Shown here one piece after another: positions 1 to 8,751 of a stretch of DNA of 64,000 nt. Position 1 is the first letter of the stretch, and each line of letters starts with the position of its first letter. The notes beneath the pieces are model-generated. The model did no database searches. It saw nothing but the letters and a program-made list of their open reading frames with translations, and had not been told where the DNA came from. This stretch comes from Lutispora saccharofermentans (GTDB taxonomy: Bacteria > Bacillota > Clostridia > Lutisporales > Lutisporaceae): the NCBI RefSeq assembly GCF_024363565.1, contig NZ_JAJEKE010000010.1, positions 62,001 through 126,000 of the forward strand, given 5' to 3'. The translations under genes and the position numbers were made by a program.

Positions 1-51
1 TGTTCATCATGTTCATAATTTGACATTTCATTACCCCTAATCTCTGCTATC

Positions 52-1593
52 TCATAATTGTTTCAGCTTCATTTCCATTCGTCGCGCCACATCCCGCAAA
101 ATGTTGATCACATTCCCTCTGCTGCCTATACCACCCGTGCCCTGGGCCCACAGCCTGTCGAAATGCTCCTGAAACTCCCGTAGGAGCATGAGTTGGTCGG
201 AGTGGATCATCACCGGCTCCGGTCCGCTCCAGTGATTTATGGCAAGATGGTGATTCTGCTTGAGCTGCCAGCAGTTGTCCGAATGCAGCAGCGTGATGTC
301 GTCAAGGATCAATAGATGAAAATTGGGAAACTCCTCAAGATAGCGGATGTAGCCATTTAGTACATCGGCGCAGCCCTGCGCATCCAGATGCACAAAGCCT
401 TTTTTCATAAAATACAAACCCGGCATACGGCAAAAGCCGTCCCGCACGATCTGATTCAGCCGGGAGAGTGCGAGGATTTCGCGGAACAGGTCGCCGCCCC
501 GCAGCGTTTCATCCATGCCCGACTTAAAACGGATAAACTCCGCACTGCGCCACGCATATTCCGTTTCGTTGTGCCCATGCAGCCGCAGAACACGATTATA
601 CGCTTCCTGCGGCATATACATAGGATTGACATTGTCTTTTACCACATCCAGCGCGCCGGGAGTGCAAAATTCCTGATAGATGATCTCAAGAATATTGCGG
701 GAAAAATCGTCCCCGTAAATGTTCAGTACCGGCTGCGCATATCTGGCGGCCTGTTCAAAGCTTTTTTGAATCTCCGCAACAAATGACTGCTCACGCAGGA
801 TGGCAGCCACAGGCGTGGCGGCGCTGCCCGGCGTTTCCGTTACCAGCACGGCCAACCTTTCGGGAATGATCAGGTGCATTTGGTTGGTTACGGTTTGCGT
901 CATGCCGTGTACCACCGACAACTGAATATGCCCCGATATCAGGGCTGACATATAGGTATCAATGAGTGCTGACATCGCCTTTGTGTCGCCGGACACGCAG
1001 ACGACCATACGGATTTTCAAATCGCTTTCATCCATGCTCCGCAGAAGCAGTGCGGCGACATCCTCGTTAACCGTTGTGATGATCTGATCGCTGGAGAGAA
1101 AAATATCCGCCATAGTGCCGCGTGGCAGTGCCTTCAAAATGGGGGCAAGCTCCAGCGCGATTTGAAGGCAGCCGAGCTTTACGGCATTGTCGGCGGCCTC
1201 CATATGATTATATTGGGGCTGGGCTACGGGTGGTTCGCGGCCCGCGATGTCTCCCGGCAGCAACGCACCGAGATTTTTGCGCAGCTTCTCGCCATCGGAG
1301 GCCAGCCACATGATGAGGTTCTGCTTAAACCGGTACACGGTGGATATGTCGGTGGGCAGCCCCGCCGCCTGAAACTGCTCTTTCAGCCACTCCATATCCT
1401 TGACGCGTCTGCTGCGGGTGAGGATAAAGCCGGCAATGGCTTCCATCTGCGGGCTTGCCGCCTTTAGCTGCCGATGCCCCGAAAGATACCGGCTGACAAG
1501 TGACGGGTCAAGCTCCAGCGCTTTTGCCAGTGCAAGATTGGTAAGGCCGAAATGCTCAAGCACTGATTTTAAATTTTCATTCGGCGTTGCCAT
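52..1593 (-). CDS. HTH-domain protein of unknown function
   Basis: About 513 residues. The first ~60 residues read as a Cro/C1-type (XRE) helix-turn-helix: FGLTNLALAKAL followed by the recognition-helix-like DPSLVSRYLSGHR. The remaining ~450 residues form a mixed alpha/beta protein with no motif I recognise and no membrane segment or signal peptide. An in-frame GTG lies 18 bases further upstream, but the ATG at 1593 has GGGAG about 8 bases ahead, so I prefer it. It lies downstream of an SLH-type secreted protein on the same strand with a gap of about 130 bases. Its base composition is richer in G+C than the metabolic genes further right, so it may have been acquired. A role as a DNA-binding regulator is inferred only from the HTH; the large C-terminal part could be a ligand-sensing or effector domain. 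Confidence 0.6.
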   Translation of the reverse strand: MATPNENLKSVLEHFGLTNLALAKALELDPSLVSRYLSGHRQLKAASPQMEAIAGFILTRSRRVKDMEWLKEQFQAAGLPTDISTVYRFKQNLIMWLASDGEKLRKNLGALLPGDIAGREPPVAQPQYNHMEAADNAVKLGCLQIALELAPILKALPRGTMADIFLSSDQIITTVNEDVAALLLRSMDESDLKIRMVVCVSGDTKAMSALIDTYMSALISGHIQLSVVHGMTQTVTNQMHLIIPERLAVLVTETPGSAATPVAAILREQSFVAEIQKSFEQAARYAQPVLNIYGDDFSRNILEIIYQEFCTPGALDVVKDNVNPMYMPQEAYNRVLRLHGHNETEYAWRSAEFIRFKSGMDETLRGGDLFREILALSRLNQIVRDGFCRMPGLYFMKKGFVHLDAQGCADVLNGYIRYLEEFPNFHLLILDDITLLHSDNCWQLKQNHHLAINHWSGPEPVMIHSDQLMLLREFQEHFDRLWAQGTGGIGSRGNVINILRDVARRMEMKLKQL

Positions 1594-1724
1594 TGACAGC
1601 TCTCCCTTCACTTCAAATAATTTCTGCGGCGCTCACGATAATGGCGGCGATTTTATGCCTCTTTTTACTTCTCGCACGCTGTTCTTCCGGATGGCTATCC
1701 TCTGCTAACCGAGGCAAGCTGAAA

Positions 1725-3008
1725 CTATTCTTCTATAACCGTATGCCCGGAAAGTATGCCGTTATTGGTAAATGTTCCGTCCCCTCTTGTGCATATATAG
1801 GTGTTATTGATGACCACCGCGCCTTTGCTGTTGGTAAAGGCGTTGATGATAGCAATCTGGAATCCGTCTACGATGACGACGGCATTGTTAATAAACGGGC
1901 CTTCAATCACGAAGATCACTCCTCCGTGCGTATTGGCAGTTCCTGCTTTCAGGAAAACAGAGCCGTTATTGGTGAAGCTGCCGTCAAAAATGCGTATCGT
2001 TCCGCCCACAGGCCCATAGTCGTCCGTATCGGACAAAGAGGCGGATAACAAATTGACCGCTCCGTTGTTGATGAATTTGCCGCCATTTTGAACGGACATT
2101 ACAGAATAGTTGGCAAAGTCTGCATTGACGGAATCGGCACCCATAATGTTGATCGTTCCGTTATTGACAAGAGTCCCCTCGATATAAAAGTCGCTGCCTC
2201 GGCTGACCGTCACGGTAACGGCGGCCGGTATAGTGAGCTCGCCCGCGACAAACACAGGCTTTCCGACGGAATCTATGGTGATCGCCTTTACGGAGCTGTC
2301 GGACAATGCGGTTTTCAACATCTCAAATGAGGACACGGACACCACTGCAGGCGTTTCCTCACCGGCCAGCCCAATGGCCTGAGCGTAAGCATCCGACGTG
2401 AAGACATTCTCCCCAATCAGTTTTTTTGCCATCCTCTGATTGCCGCCCTTTATATCCGCTTCCAAGGCAGCCCATGAAATAAGCGCCACATCCCTGCGCA
2501 GGAAATTTGCCGTATTCACATCATCAGGAAGGATACCAACCGCTTTGGCAAGCGTATCCGGCTCGTCCCACGCAAAATCGCCTGTTGTGTCGCTATAACC
2601 TAGTGCACGCAGCATGAAGGTCAGATACATATCCGAATCCGCATTGCCTGTGCCAAGCTCCGTAGCGGATACGCCTTTGGTCAGCCCTTTCTCATAGGCA
2701 TATCCGATGTACTTGTCCGCCCACGCTGGGACATCTGTAAACGGATGTGCTCCGCCGACATTCAGCGCCTCTGCGTCTTTCCCCAACGCGCGAATCAGCA
2801 TAATGAGCGCCTCCACGCGGGTAGGTGCCCTGTCCAGGTCAAAATTAACCTCCGTTTCGGAAACGCCCTTGAATAGTCCAAGCTGTTTTAGTGCCGTTGC
2901 CTTAGTATCCGCTGTGGTCGAGGCCGCTGCGGACGCCGGAATGATCATTGCAAAGATAAGCGTAAACGCTAGTATGAGAGATAAGATGCTCTTTACTGAT
3001 TTCTCCAT
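1725..3008 (-). CDS. Secreted S-layer-homology-type protein with C-terminal beta-repeat region
   Basis: 427 residues. A Sec signal peptide (about residues 1-28, ending in PASAAAS) is followed by two or three SLH-like segments: ALKQLGLFKGV, then FTDVPAWADKYIGYAYEKGL, then a more diverged block to about residue 200. SLH modules usually bind secondary cell-wall polymer and hold proteins on the cell surface. The C-terminal half (about 225-427) is a run of short strands with recurrent NNG turns (FINNGAVN, FTNNGSVF, FTNNGIL), as in right-handed beta-helix surface proteins. The ATG has a good GGGGA site. No catalytic motif is visible; a structural or adhesive role is inferred. Confidence 0.7.
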   Translation of the reverse strand: MEKSVKSILSLILAFTLIFAMIIPASAAASTTADTKATALKQLGLFKGVSETEVNFDLDRAPTRVEALIMLIRALGKDAEALNVGGAHPFTDVPAWADKYIGYAYEKGLTKGVSATELGTGNADSDMYLTFMLRALGYSDTTGDFAWDEPDTLAKAVGILPDDVNTANFLRRDVALISWAALEADIKGGNQRMAKKLIGENVFTSDAYAQAIGLAGEETPAVVSVSSFEMLKTALSDSSVKAITIDSVGKPVFVAGELTIPAAVTVTVSRGSDFYIEGTLVNNGTINIMGADSVNADFANYSVMSVQNGGKFINNGAVNLLSASLSDTDDYGPVGGTIRIFDGSFTNNGSVFLKAGTANTHGGVIFVIEGPFINNAVVIVDGFQIAIINAFTNSKGAVVINNTYICTRGDGTFTNNGILSGHTVIEE

Positions 3009-3123
3009 TGTTCGATCCCCTTTCTAAAAATCATTGTCGAGTTGTCATTGACATCATCATTTTACAAAACCCAAAAAGAAAAAAGGTGAGCTGCCAGCCC
3101 ACATTTGGAATATCTTCATAAAA

Positions 3124-3234
3124 AAATACGCCTACACCGCCAGAACGAAAGCGCCCTGCTTCTTTTACCAGATCATTCATCAGGATACCGTGTGCTTTAA
3201 GTAAATCGTTAACTGAATGGTGAGTTATCTTATA
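3124..3234 (-). pseudogene. Fragment of a Fic/DOC-family gene
   Basis: Thirty-seven uninterrupted codons on the minus strand read like the region before the catalytic loop of Fic-family proteins (LLKAHGILM ... EAGRFRSGGVGVF). A stop codon lies immediately upstream in frame, and the similarity ends abruptly after GVGVF; the HPFxxGNGR catalytic motif is absent. This is therefore a decayed remnant of a Fic AMP-transferase-type gene and not a working one. Recognition rests on memory of the family's FRSxGVGVF signature. Confidence 0.55.
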
Positions 3235-3302
3235 TCATGCCCATCATCCAAGATGATGATACAAGATAAATAGCAGGCATTGCGCAGAGCAAACCCCAGG
3301 TA

Positions 3303-3393
3303 GCCGATAAAGTTGCAATTGCATTAAGGTGAATAAACAGAGGTTATGATATATCCTTGATACTTAACTTTATCGGCCTAGCTGCATTCACCT
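3303..3393. repeat. Interlocked inverted repeats (pseudoknot-capable)
   Basis: GCCGATAAAGTT at 3303-3314 pairs perfectly with 3366-3377. AGGTGAAT at 3327-3334, inside that loop, pairs with ATTCACCT at 3386-3393, outside it. The two pairings interlock and could form an H-type pseudoknot if transcribed. A CATCATC/GATGATG hairpin lies nearby at about 3241-3259. I recognise no riboswitch class on either strand. Confidence 0.4.
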
Positions 3394-3409
3394 ATTATGA
3401 ATACATAAA

Positions 3410-3460
3410 AAGGGAGCTGCTACACAGCTAACTATTTGTTAGTTGTGCAACAGCCCCCTC
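3410..3460. terminator. Strong hairpin, probable intrinsic terminator
   Basis: A long stem pairs GGGAGCTG...CTAACT with AGTTG...CAGCCCCC around an ATTTG loop. On the minus strand it is followed by TTTTTATG; on the plus strand by a weaker CTCCTTTTG. It could end transcription in either direction between the tRNA-Ser gene and the palindromic region. Confidence 0.5.
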
Positions 3461-3531
3461 CTTTTGAAAGCTATTCGATATTGTTTCATAATTCTCGATA
3501 GCATAATTTTCTTTTTTTTTATTATTTTAAA

Positions 3532-3658
3532 TTGAACGAGACTTCATTCAGAGGGGGATTCAACCCCTACTGAATGTTAGTCGAGTCCATACTGGACTTA
3601 GCCGCTCTTGGCACCCGCCGCCTATAGAGGCGGGGGTCTTAGAGCGGGTTAGTTCAGT
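3532..3658. repeat. Multi-stem structured repeat, copy 1
   Basis: About 127 bases bounded by TGAAC and GTTCA, which can close on each other. Inside are three hairpins: CATTCAG/CTGAATG with an AGGGG/CCCCT top, AGTCCA/TGGACT, and CCGCTCT/AGAGCGG with a CCCGCC/GGCGGG top. A second, inverted copy lies at 18300-18402 with different but still paired stem sequences. The ends resemble the tail region of IS200/IS605 tnpB elements as I remember them, but no tnpB is present. Confidence 0.6.
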
Positions 3659-3750
3659 GATAAAGAAGCATCAGTAGCCATTGATAACGTCGTTTCTCTC
3701 AAAAATGAAAAATGTCACAATAATGTCACAATTACAGGCACGGAAAATTA

Positions 3751-3785
3751 AAAAAAGTTGCAAGATATAAAACCTTACAACCCTT
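3751..3785 (-). terminator. Terminator of tRNA-Ser(GGA)
   Basis: On the minus strand, just after the CCA end of the tRNA, GTTGTAAG and CTTGCAAC form a stem followed by seven T residues: a standard intrinsic terminator. Confidence 0.7.
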
Positions 3786-3793
3786 GATTCTAA

Positions 3794-3885
3794 TGGCGGA
3801 GAGAGAGAGATTCGAACTCTCGGTAGGGTATTAGCCTACACACGATTTCCAGTCGTGCGCCTTAGACCAGCTCAGCCATCTCTCC
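3794..3885 (-). tRNA. tRNA-Ser (anticodon GGA)
   Basis: The minus strand folds as a class II tRNA: acceptor stem GGAGAGA/TCTCTCC, anticodon loop CTGGAAA between CACGA and TCGTG, a long variable arm typical of serine tRNAs, T-loop GTTCGAATC, discriminator G and a genomically encoded CCA. Anticodon GGA reads UCC and UCU serine codons. Confidence 0.97.
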
Positions 3886-3947
3886 GTTTGCTGCTCGCAC
3901 TATGTTATTATACTAAAAAAAAATCTAATTGGCAACATGAAAATTTA

Positions 3948-4793
3948 TCAAAGGGGCAAATACATCTCATATTGCTCTATTTTTTCTTTCTCAAAGCCCA
4001 TTTTTTTATAAAATCCGTAGAGAGCATAATTGTTGGGAAAGCTTGCACCAAGCTTTGTCAAATTCAATCTTTCGGCTGCATTGCTTAAAAGGCTTGTGGC
4101 AATTCCTTTTCCCCTGTGTTTTCTGTCCACCCAGATCATGTTTACCCTGCCGAATTCATTTATGCTCAGTACTCCGATCAGTTTATCCCCATCAAATGCT
4201 CCGTAGTTATGCTGCCCTTCTGATCTCTCAATATAAGGGAAATCATTTTGCCAGTTGATATGGACATCGCCCATAAGCTCTCTTGATTCTTCCAACTCAT
4301 TAAAATCGATGGGTCTTATATCATACTTTTTATCCAAATCTTTCAAGATGCTTAAATCCGACAATTGGAAGTACGTAAGATCATAAACTTTTTCATAGCC
4401 GTGCTTTTTATAAAAATTCATGGCCCTGTCATTTCCTACGATGGTTTCCAGCATCATCTGGCTGCAGCCTTCGCTGATAGCTCTTTCCTTATGGAGATAA
4501 AAAAGTTCATCTGCAATTCCTTTTCCTCTATAATCGGGGATTATGCAAAGAGCTCCGCATCTCATAGTTTTTATCCCCTGATAATCTTTTATTCCTCCGA
4601 AAACCAAACCGACAGGACCGTTTTCTTCCACTGCGATAAAAGAATTTTTCAGTTCATTGCCCTCGCAGCCAAAAAATCTTTTTCTAAAGGCTTCCAAAGG
4701 TAAGTGCAGCTTTACGATATAGTCTGAGAAGCCCTCATTGAAGCATTTGTACACCAGCTCGAAGTCTACATCATTGCAGTTTTTATAAGCCAT
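3948..4793 (-). CDS. GNAT-family N-acetyltransferase with two GNAT domains
   Basis: About 281 residues in two tandem GNAT folds. The first (about 1-150) carries the acetyl-CoA-binding motif A as IIPDYRGKGIADEL and the downstream NDRAMNFYKKHGY segment. The second (about 155-281) repeats this with VDRKHRGKGIATSL and NYALYGFYKKMGF. Both pyrophosphate-binding loops (R/Q-x-x-G-x-G/A) look intact. The substrate cannot be deduced. The ATG at 4793 sits about 7 bases after GGGGGGA and is preferred over the TTG six bases upstream. It is transcribed towards tRNA-Ser(GGA) and appears monocistronic. Confidence 0.85.
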   Translation of the reverse strand: MAYKNCNDVDFELVYKCFNEGFSDYIVKLHLPLEAFRKRFFGCEGNELKNSFIAVEENGPVGLVFGGIKDYQGIKTMRCGALCIIPDYRGKGIADELFYLHKERAISEGCSQMMLETIVGNDRAMNFYKKHGYEKVYDLTYFQLSDLSILKDLDKKYDIRPIDFNELEESRELMGDVHINWQNDFPYIERSEGQHNYGAFDGDKLIGVLSINEFGRVNMIWVDRKHRGKGIATSLLSNAAERLNLTKLGASFPNNYALYGFYKKMGFEKEKIEQYEMYLPL

Positions 4794-4879
4794 ATGCAAT
4801 CCCCCCTAATATTATAAAAGTATTTCTGCGCTATAATTCCATCTGAGCTTTAGAAAACAGCATCCTCCACTATTCTGAA

Positions 4880-4950
4880 GAAGCTTGAATGAGATCCTTC
4901 GGGCAAAGCCTTCAGGATGACAATTAAGCAAGGCTTGAATAGCAATGAAG
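4880..4950. repeat. Intergenic GATCCTTC...GGATGACA repeat, copy 1
   Basis: Contains GAGATCCTTCGGGCAAAG and CCTTCAGGATGACAA, a small palindrome. A near-identical core lies at about 14866-14925. Similar palindromic repeats are scattered through many bacterial genomes. The flanking AGCAATGAAGCCTCG piece also has a partial match near 22105 (complementary strand). Confidence 0.6.
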
Positions 4951-5061
4951 CCTCGTTTTATTGTAATGATTATATCATAATTTTGGACCATCAAAAACAA
5001 AAATATTGAAAAAGCAGGCAATTCTGCCTGCTTCTAACACTTAATGAAATCTCGGTCAATT

Positions 5062-6336
5062 TTAGTCTGAGCTTTCGGTCAATTTTACTTGGATGCTTTT
5101 ATACCTGTTAAGCTCGCCATAGGCTTCCACCTTTAGAACATCTCCTACCTTACGGCTTTTAATGATTTCAATCAGTTGTTCTATAGTATCAACTTTTTTG
5201 TCGTCTATCTTTGTTATTATGTCACCTATCCTGAGCCCTGCCTTTTCAGCTCCGCTTCCCTGTACAACGCCTCTGACCAGTATTCCCTGCGGCACATTGT
5301 ACTGCTTGGCAGTCTGAGCATCTACCGTTGAGCCCTGGATTCCCAGATAAGGCCTTGCAACTTTCTTGTTTTCTATAAGCTGCTGTATTATCGGCTTCGC
5401 TTCATTTATTGGTATTGCAAATCCCATGCCCTCAACCTTGCTCTCTATAAGCTTCAGCGTGTTTATGCCTACAACCTTGCCCTCAGAATTTACCAGGGCA
5501 CCGCCGCTGTTGCCGGGGTTTATGGCTGCATCTGTCTGGATAAGGGTCATGTTCTTGTCGCCTACGAATATCTTCCTGTCCAAGCCGCTTATTATTCCTG
5601 CTGTGACAGAGCCTGCATAATCCGTTCCCATAGGGCTGCCTATAGCTACTGCAAGCTCTCCGACTTCAAGGGTCGATGAATCTCCAAATTCCGCATAGGG
5701 CAGGTTCTTTTCTTCAACCTTTATAACGGCCAGATCCGTCTGAGCATCCTTGCCCACTACTTTTGCCGGCAGCTCCTTGCCATCTTTCAGAACAACTATT
5801 ATATCGTCGGAGCCGTCCACCACGTGGTTATTAGTAACAATATGGCCCTGGGCGTCGATTATTATGCCGGAGCCAGTGCCCTCGCTCTGATAGCTGTCGC
5901 CGAAAAAGTCCCTTACATTCTTTTTTATCTTGATAGCTACTATGGAAGGGGATACTTTTTTAGCTATGGGCACCACCGGCGAAACAGTTTTATCGATGAC
6001 GTAGTTATATTTGGCGCCTTCACTTGCATATACGATATTTTTACCGCTCATGTCATCCAATATGTTGTCTGCGATAAAGCCGAAAGCAGAACCAAAGGCT
6101 AAGCCTATCGCAAGAGCCAGAGCTATTGCCGCCTTGCCCCACTTCTTTGGCTTCTTTTCGATGACCTCTCTGTAAAACACGGGTTTTACTTCATTTTCAT
6201 CTGGCTGAACTTCATATTCAATGATCTCTTCAGCTTCATTTGCAGCTTCATCCGTCTCTTCTGTCATATCTGCCGCCTCTGTATTTTCAATAGGCACATC
6301 CTCGTTTATGTCTTTTCTGATGTCCTCATAATCCAT
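5062..6336 (-). CDS. htrA: HtrA/DegP-type membrane-anchored serine protease
   Basis: 424 residues. An acidic cytoplasmic N-terminus (about 1-60) is followed by one transmembrane helix (about 67-90, AAIALALAIGLAFGSAFGFI) and an extracytoplasmic trypsin-like domain. The catalytic triad is visible as His in VTNNHVV, Asp in TDLAVIKV and Ser in NPGNSGGALV. A single PDZ domain (about 325-415, YLGIQG...GSGAEKAGLRIGDIIT) completes the protein. Such proteases degrade or refold damaged exported proteins. It lies 73 bases downstream of a histidine kinase on the same strand, so the upstream two-component pair probably controls it as an envelope-stress response. Start codon has AGGAGGGA. Confidence 0.93.
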   Translation of the reverse strand: MDYEDIRKDINEDVPIENTEAADMTEETDEAANEAEEIIEYEVQPDENEVKPVFYREVIEKKPKKWGKAAIALALAIGLAFGSAFGFIADNILDDMSGKNIVYASEGAKYNYVIDKTVSPVVPIAKKVSPSIVAIKIKKNVRDFFGDSYQSEGTGSGIIIDAQGHIVTNNHVVDGSDDIIVVLKDGKELPAKVVGKDAQTDLAVIKVEEKNLPYAEFGDSSTLEVGELAVAIGSPMGTDYAGSVTAGIISGLDRKIFVGDKNMTLIQTDAAINPGNSGGALVNSEGKVVGINTLKLIESKVEGMGFAIPINEAKPIIQQLIENKKVARPYLGIQGSTVDAQTAKQYNVPQGILVRGVVQGSGAEKAGLRIGDIITKIDDKKVDTIEQLIEIIKSRKVGDVLKVEAYGELNRYKSIQVKLTESSD

Positions 6337-6409
6337 ACCAATCCCTCCTTGGTCTGTTATATCTCTATTTTAAAATACATTTTTGAATAGATTATGAATG
6401 AAATGTAAA

Positions 6410-7822
6410 TTATTTGCCTTTTCCCACGGTAAAAGAAAGTCTTACATAATCATGGTCGCTGTCCGCCCAGATTTCCTCATTTTGAAGGATTATCATCTCT
6501 TTTACTATCGCAAGTCCCAGGCCAAAGCCGGACTTATACACTCCCCTGGTAGAGTCGCCCTTATGAAATCTCTCCCACATGGTTTTCAGTTCATTTTTGT
6601 TTATGCTTACACCTGTGTTGGTTATCTCCACTATTACTTTATTCTTTTCCTCCCGGGTTTTAAGGCTTATGCTGCCCTTTTCCCCGGTGAATTTTACTGC
6701 ATTGTCCAGGAGATTGGTTATGACTCTTTCCATCATTGCCTTATCCGCATTTACAATGGTGGTATCATCATAAAAATTCAGAAGCACGTCCAGGTTTTTC
6801 ATGGTTATATTTTTTTCAAAATTGATGAGCTTTCTGCGTATCAATTCATTGAGCTCGAAATTCGTCTTGTTGGCCTCCACCCGGCCTTGCTGAATATTGT
6901 TGAGCTCCAACAGTCCGTTGGTCATCTTTATGAGCCTCTGGCATTCGTCCATGACTATCCCCAGATAATGCTGCTGCATATCGGACGGTATGGTTCCATC
7001 CATTATGCCTCCCACAAAGCCCCTTATGGAGGTCATGGGAGATCTGAGATCGTGAGAAATATTGGCTATGAAGTTCCGCCTGTTTTCCTCTATCTTCTCC
7101 AGGGACTCCGCCATATCATTAAAGCTTTCGGCCAGCTCCTCTATCTCGTCTCCGGTCTTTATCTCCAATCTTTTTTGAAATTCTCCGCCTGATATGACCC
7201 TGGCGGCCTTGCTTATTTCCCCTAAAGGCACCGAAATACGCTTTATCTGGAAATACAAAATGCCGTAGGCCAAAAGCCCGGAAAAGACAATAGCCAGGAC
7301 AGTCATATTGTATACATCCCTGAAGGTCTTCTGAATGCCGGGCATGGCTGCATGTATAAATACTCCGCCCTCAAATTCACTTTCATAAAATATGGGATAT
7401 CCCACGGTCAGCACCGGTTCTTTGAATTTGCTCCCAAAGTTGCCGGTCTCGATTATGTTTCTGCCTCTGTAGAGCACGCCAAGCCGGGTGCCGTCCACTT
7501 TTTGACCCAGGTATTGCTCTTCATTGGTGCCTGATACGCCGAATATGGTCCCTTCTTTGTCTATTATCCAAATCCTGGCATCAAGGAATTTATCCAAGAC
7601 TTTTAAATCTTCATTAAGGGTTTGTCTGTCCAGCCTCCCTGCATATATGCCTATGGCAATATCCTGGGTTATTTTCTGTCCGTATTCCAGAAGCAGGTCC
7701 TTTTTACTGTCTATGAAGTACTGGGAAAAAAGCTTCATAAGCACCAAAGCCAAAATACCGAAGCCCAGTATGATCGTGACGCCATAGGTTATAAAAAGCT
7801 TTTTGAAAATCCCCTTTTTCAT
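6410..7822 (-). CDS. Sensor histidine kinase (HAMP, HisKA, HATPase)
   Basis: 470 residues. Two transmembrane helices (about 8-30 and 172-192) bracket an extracellular sensor of about 140 residues. A HAMP linker (about 193-245) follows, then a HisKA dimerisation/phosphoacceptor domain with His in FIANISHDLRSPMTS (about 256) and a HATPase_c domain (N box NLLDNAVKF, G boxes with GFGLGLAIVKE). It overlaps the upstream response regulator by four bases (ATGA), which implies translational coupling and a cognate pair. The input signal is unknown; the adjacent htrA suggests cell-envelope stress. Confidence 0.93.
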   Translation of the reverse strand: MKKGIFKKLFITYGVTIILGFGILALVLMKLFSQYFIDSKKDLLLEYGQKITQDIAIGIYAGRLDRQTLNEDLKVLDKFLDARIWIIDKEGTIFGVSGTNEEQYLGQKVDGTRLGVLYRGRNIIETGNFGSKFKEPVLTVGYPIFYESEFEGGVFIHAAMPGIQKTFRDVYNMTVLAIVFSGLLAYGILYFQIKRISVPLGEISKAARVISGGEFQKRLEIKTGDEIEELAESFNDMAESLEKIEENRRNFIANISHDLRSPMTSIRGFVGGIMDGTIPSDMQQHYLGIVMDECQRLIKMTNGLLELNNIQQGRVEANKTNFELNELIRRKLINFEKNITMKNLDVLLNFYDDTTIVNADKAMMERVITNLLDNAVKFTGEKGSISLKTREEKNKVIVEITNTGVSINKNELKTMWERFHKGDSTRGVYKSGFGLGLAIVKEMIILQNEEIWADSDHDYVRLSFTVGKGK

Positions 7823-8505
7823 CTCTGCACCTCAAACTTATAGCCTACGCCCCACACGGTTTTGATTTCCCACCTTCCCATTTCGTCATGCAGCTTTTCT
7901 CTGAGCCTTTTGATATGAACGTCTACGGTCCTTGAATCCCCTATATAATCATAATCCCATACCTTCTCCAAAAGCTGCTCCCGGGTAAATACCTGGTTCG
8001 GCCTGGAGGCCAGGAAATACAAAAGCTCCAGTTCCTTGGGAGGCATTTCTATGCGCTTGCCTTTGAATGTTACCGTATAGTCGTTTTTATCTATGCTTAT
8101 GCCCGGAAATACCAGCTTCTCTTCCTTTATCATGTCGCTGTTCTGAGTCCTCCTCAGCACTGCCTTGACTCGTGCCAAAAGCTCCTTGGGCTCGAAGGGC
8201 TTTACTATATAATCATCTGCTCCAAGCTCCAGCCCCAGCACCTTGTCTATGACTTCACCCCTTGCAGTGAGCATTATGATCGGTATATTTCCCGCTTTTC
8301 TGATATGCTTGCAAACTTCATAGCCGTCCATCTGGGGTATCATGATATCTAAAATGACCAGATCCGGCGTCCATTCATAAAAAATGCTCATAGCTTTTTT
8401 ACCGTCATAGGCGATCCTGACCTCATACATTTCCTTTTCAAGATAAAGCCTTATAAGCTCCGCAATGTTTTGATCGTCATCTACCACAAGTACCCTATAT
8501 TTCAT
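7819..8505 (-). CDS. OmpR/PhoB-type response regulator
   Basis: 228 residues. Receiver domain (about 1-120) with the acidic pair DDD near residue 10, phosphoacceptor Asp in DLVILDIMIP (about 53) and the conserved Lys in DYIVKPFEP (about 103). A winged-helix DNA-binding domain (about 130-226) ends with YIGDSRTVDVHIKRLREKL and VWGVGYKF, as usual for this family. First gene of the regulator, kinase, htrA operon; the kinase start overlaps its stop. The start has AAGGTGA about 7 bases upstream. Confidence 0.95.
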   Translation of the reverse strand: MKYRVLVVDDDQNIAELIRLYLEKEMYEVRIAYDGKKAMSIFYEWTPDLVILDIMIPQMDGYEVCKHIRKAGNIPIIMLTARGEVIDKVLGLELGADDYIVKPFEPKELLARVKAVLRRTQNSDMIKEEKLVFPGISIDKNDYTVTFKGKRIEMPPKELELLYFLASRPNQVFTREQLLEKVWDYDYIGDSRTVDVHIKRLREKLHDEMGRWEIKTVWGVGYKFEVQR

Positions 8506-8751
8506 TTATCTTCACCTTCTTTTCGGCCCATAATCTTATTTGAATAATACAGCAAATGGCTTAAAGAATCAATGCAGCTGCAGCGATAAAAAAATAAAGC
8601 TGCAAAAAGAACGAAAAATCTGGCTTGCCTACATCGCCTTATATAAATCTATATTGACCAAAATCGACTATTATCATGTTTGTTTTATTGCTTTTCAGGA
8701 AATTATAATGTTTAAGTGAACTTCCATCCGATATAGAATTGAGGTTAAACC

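Noticed and set aside
3275-3400. Possible c-di-GMP-I riboswitch (GCGCAGAGCAAACC) before the SLH gene
   Set aside because: The word GCAAACC and a CCAGGTAGCC stretch occur, but on the wrong strand for the SLH gene and without the GACGCAAAGCC half of the aptamer.
4812-5021. 69-residue ORF on the minus strand
   Set aside because: It reads through the intergenic GATCCTTC repeat, has no ribosome site and shows no protein-like composition.
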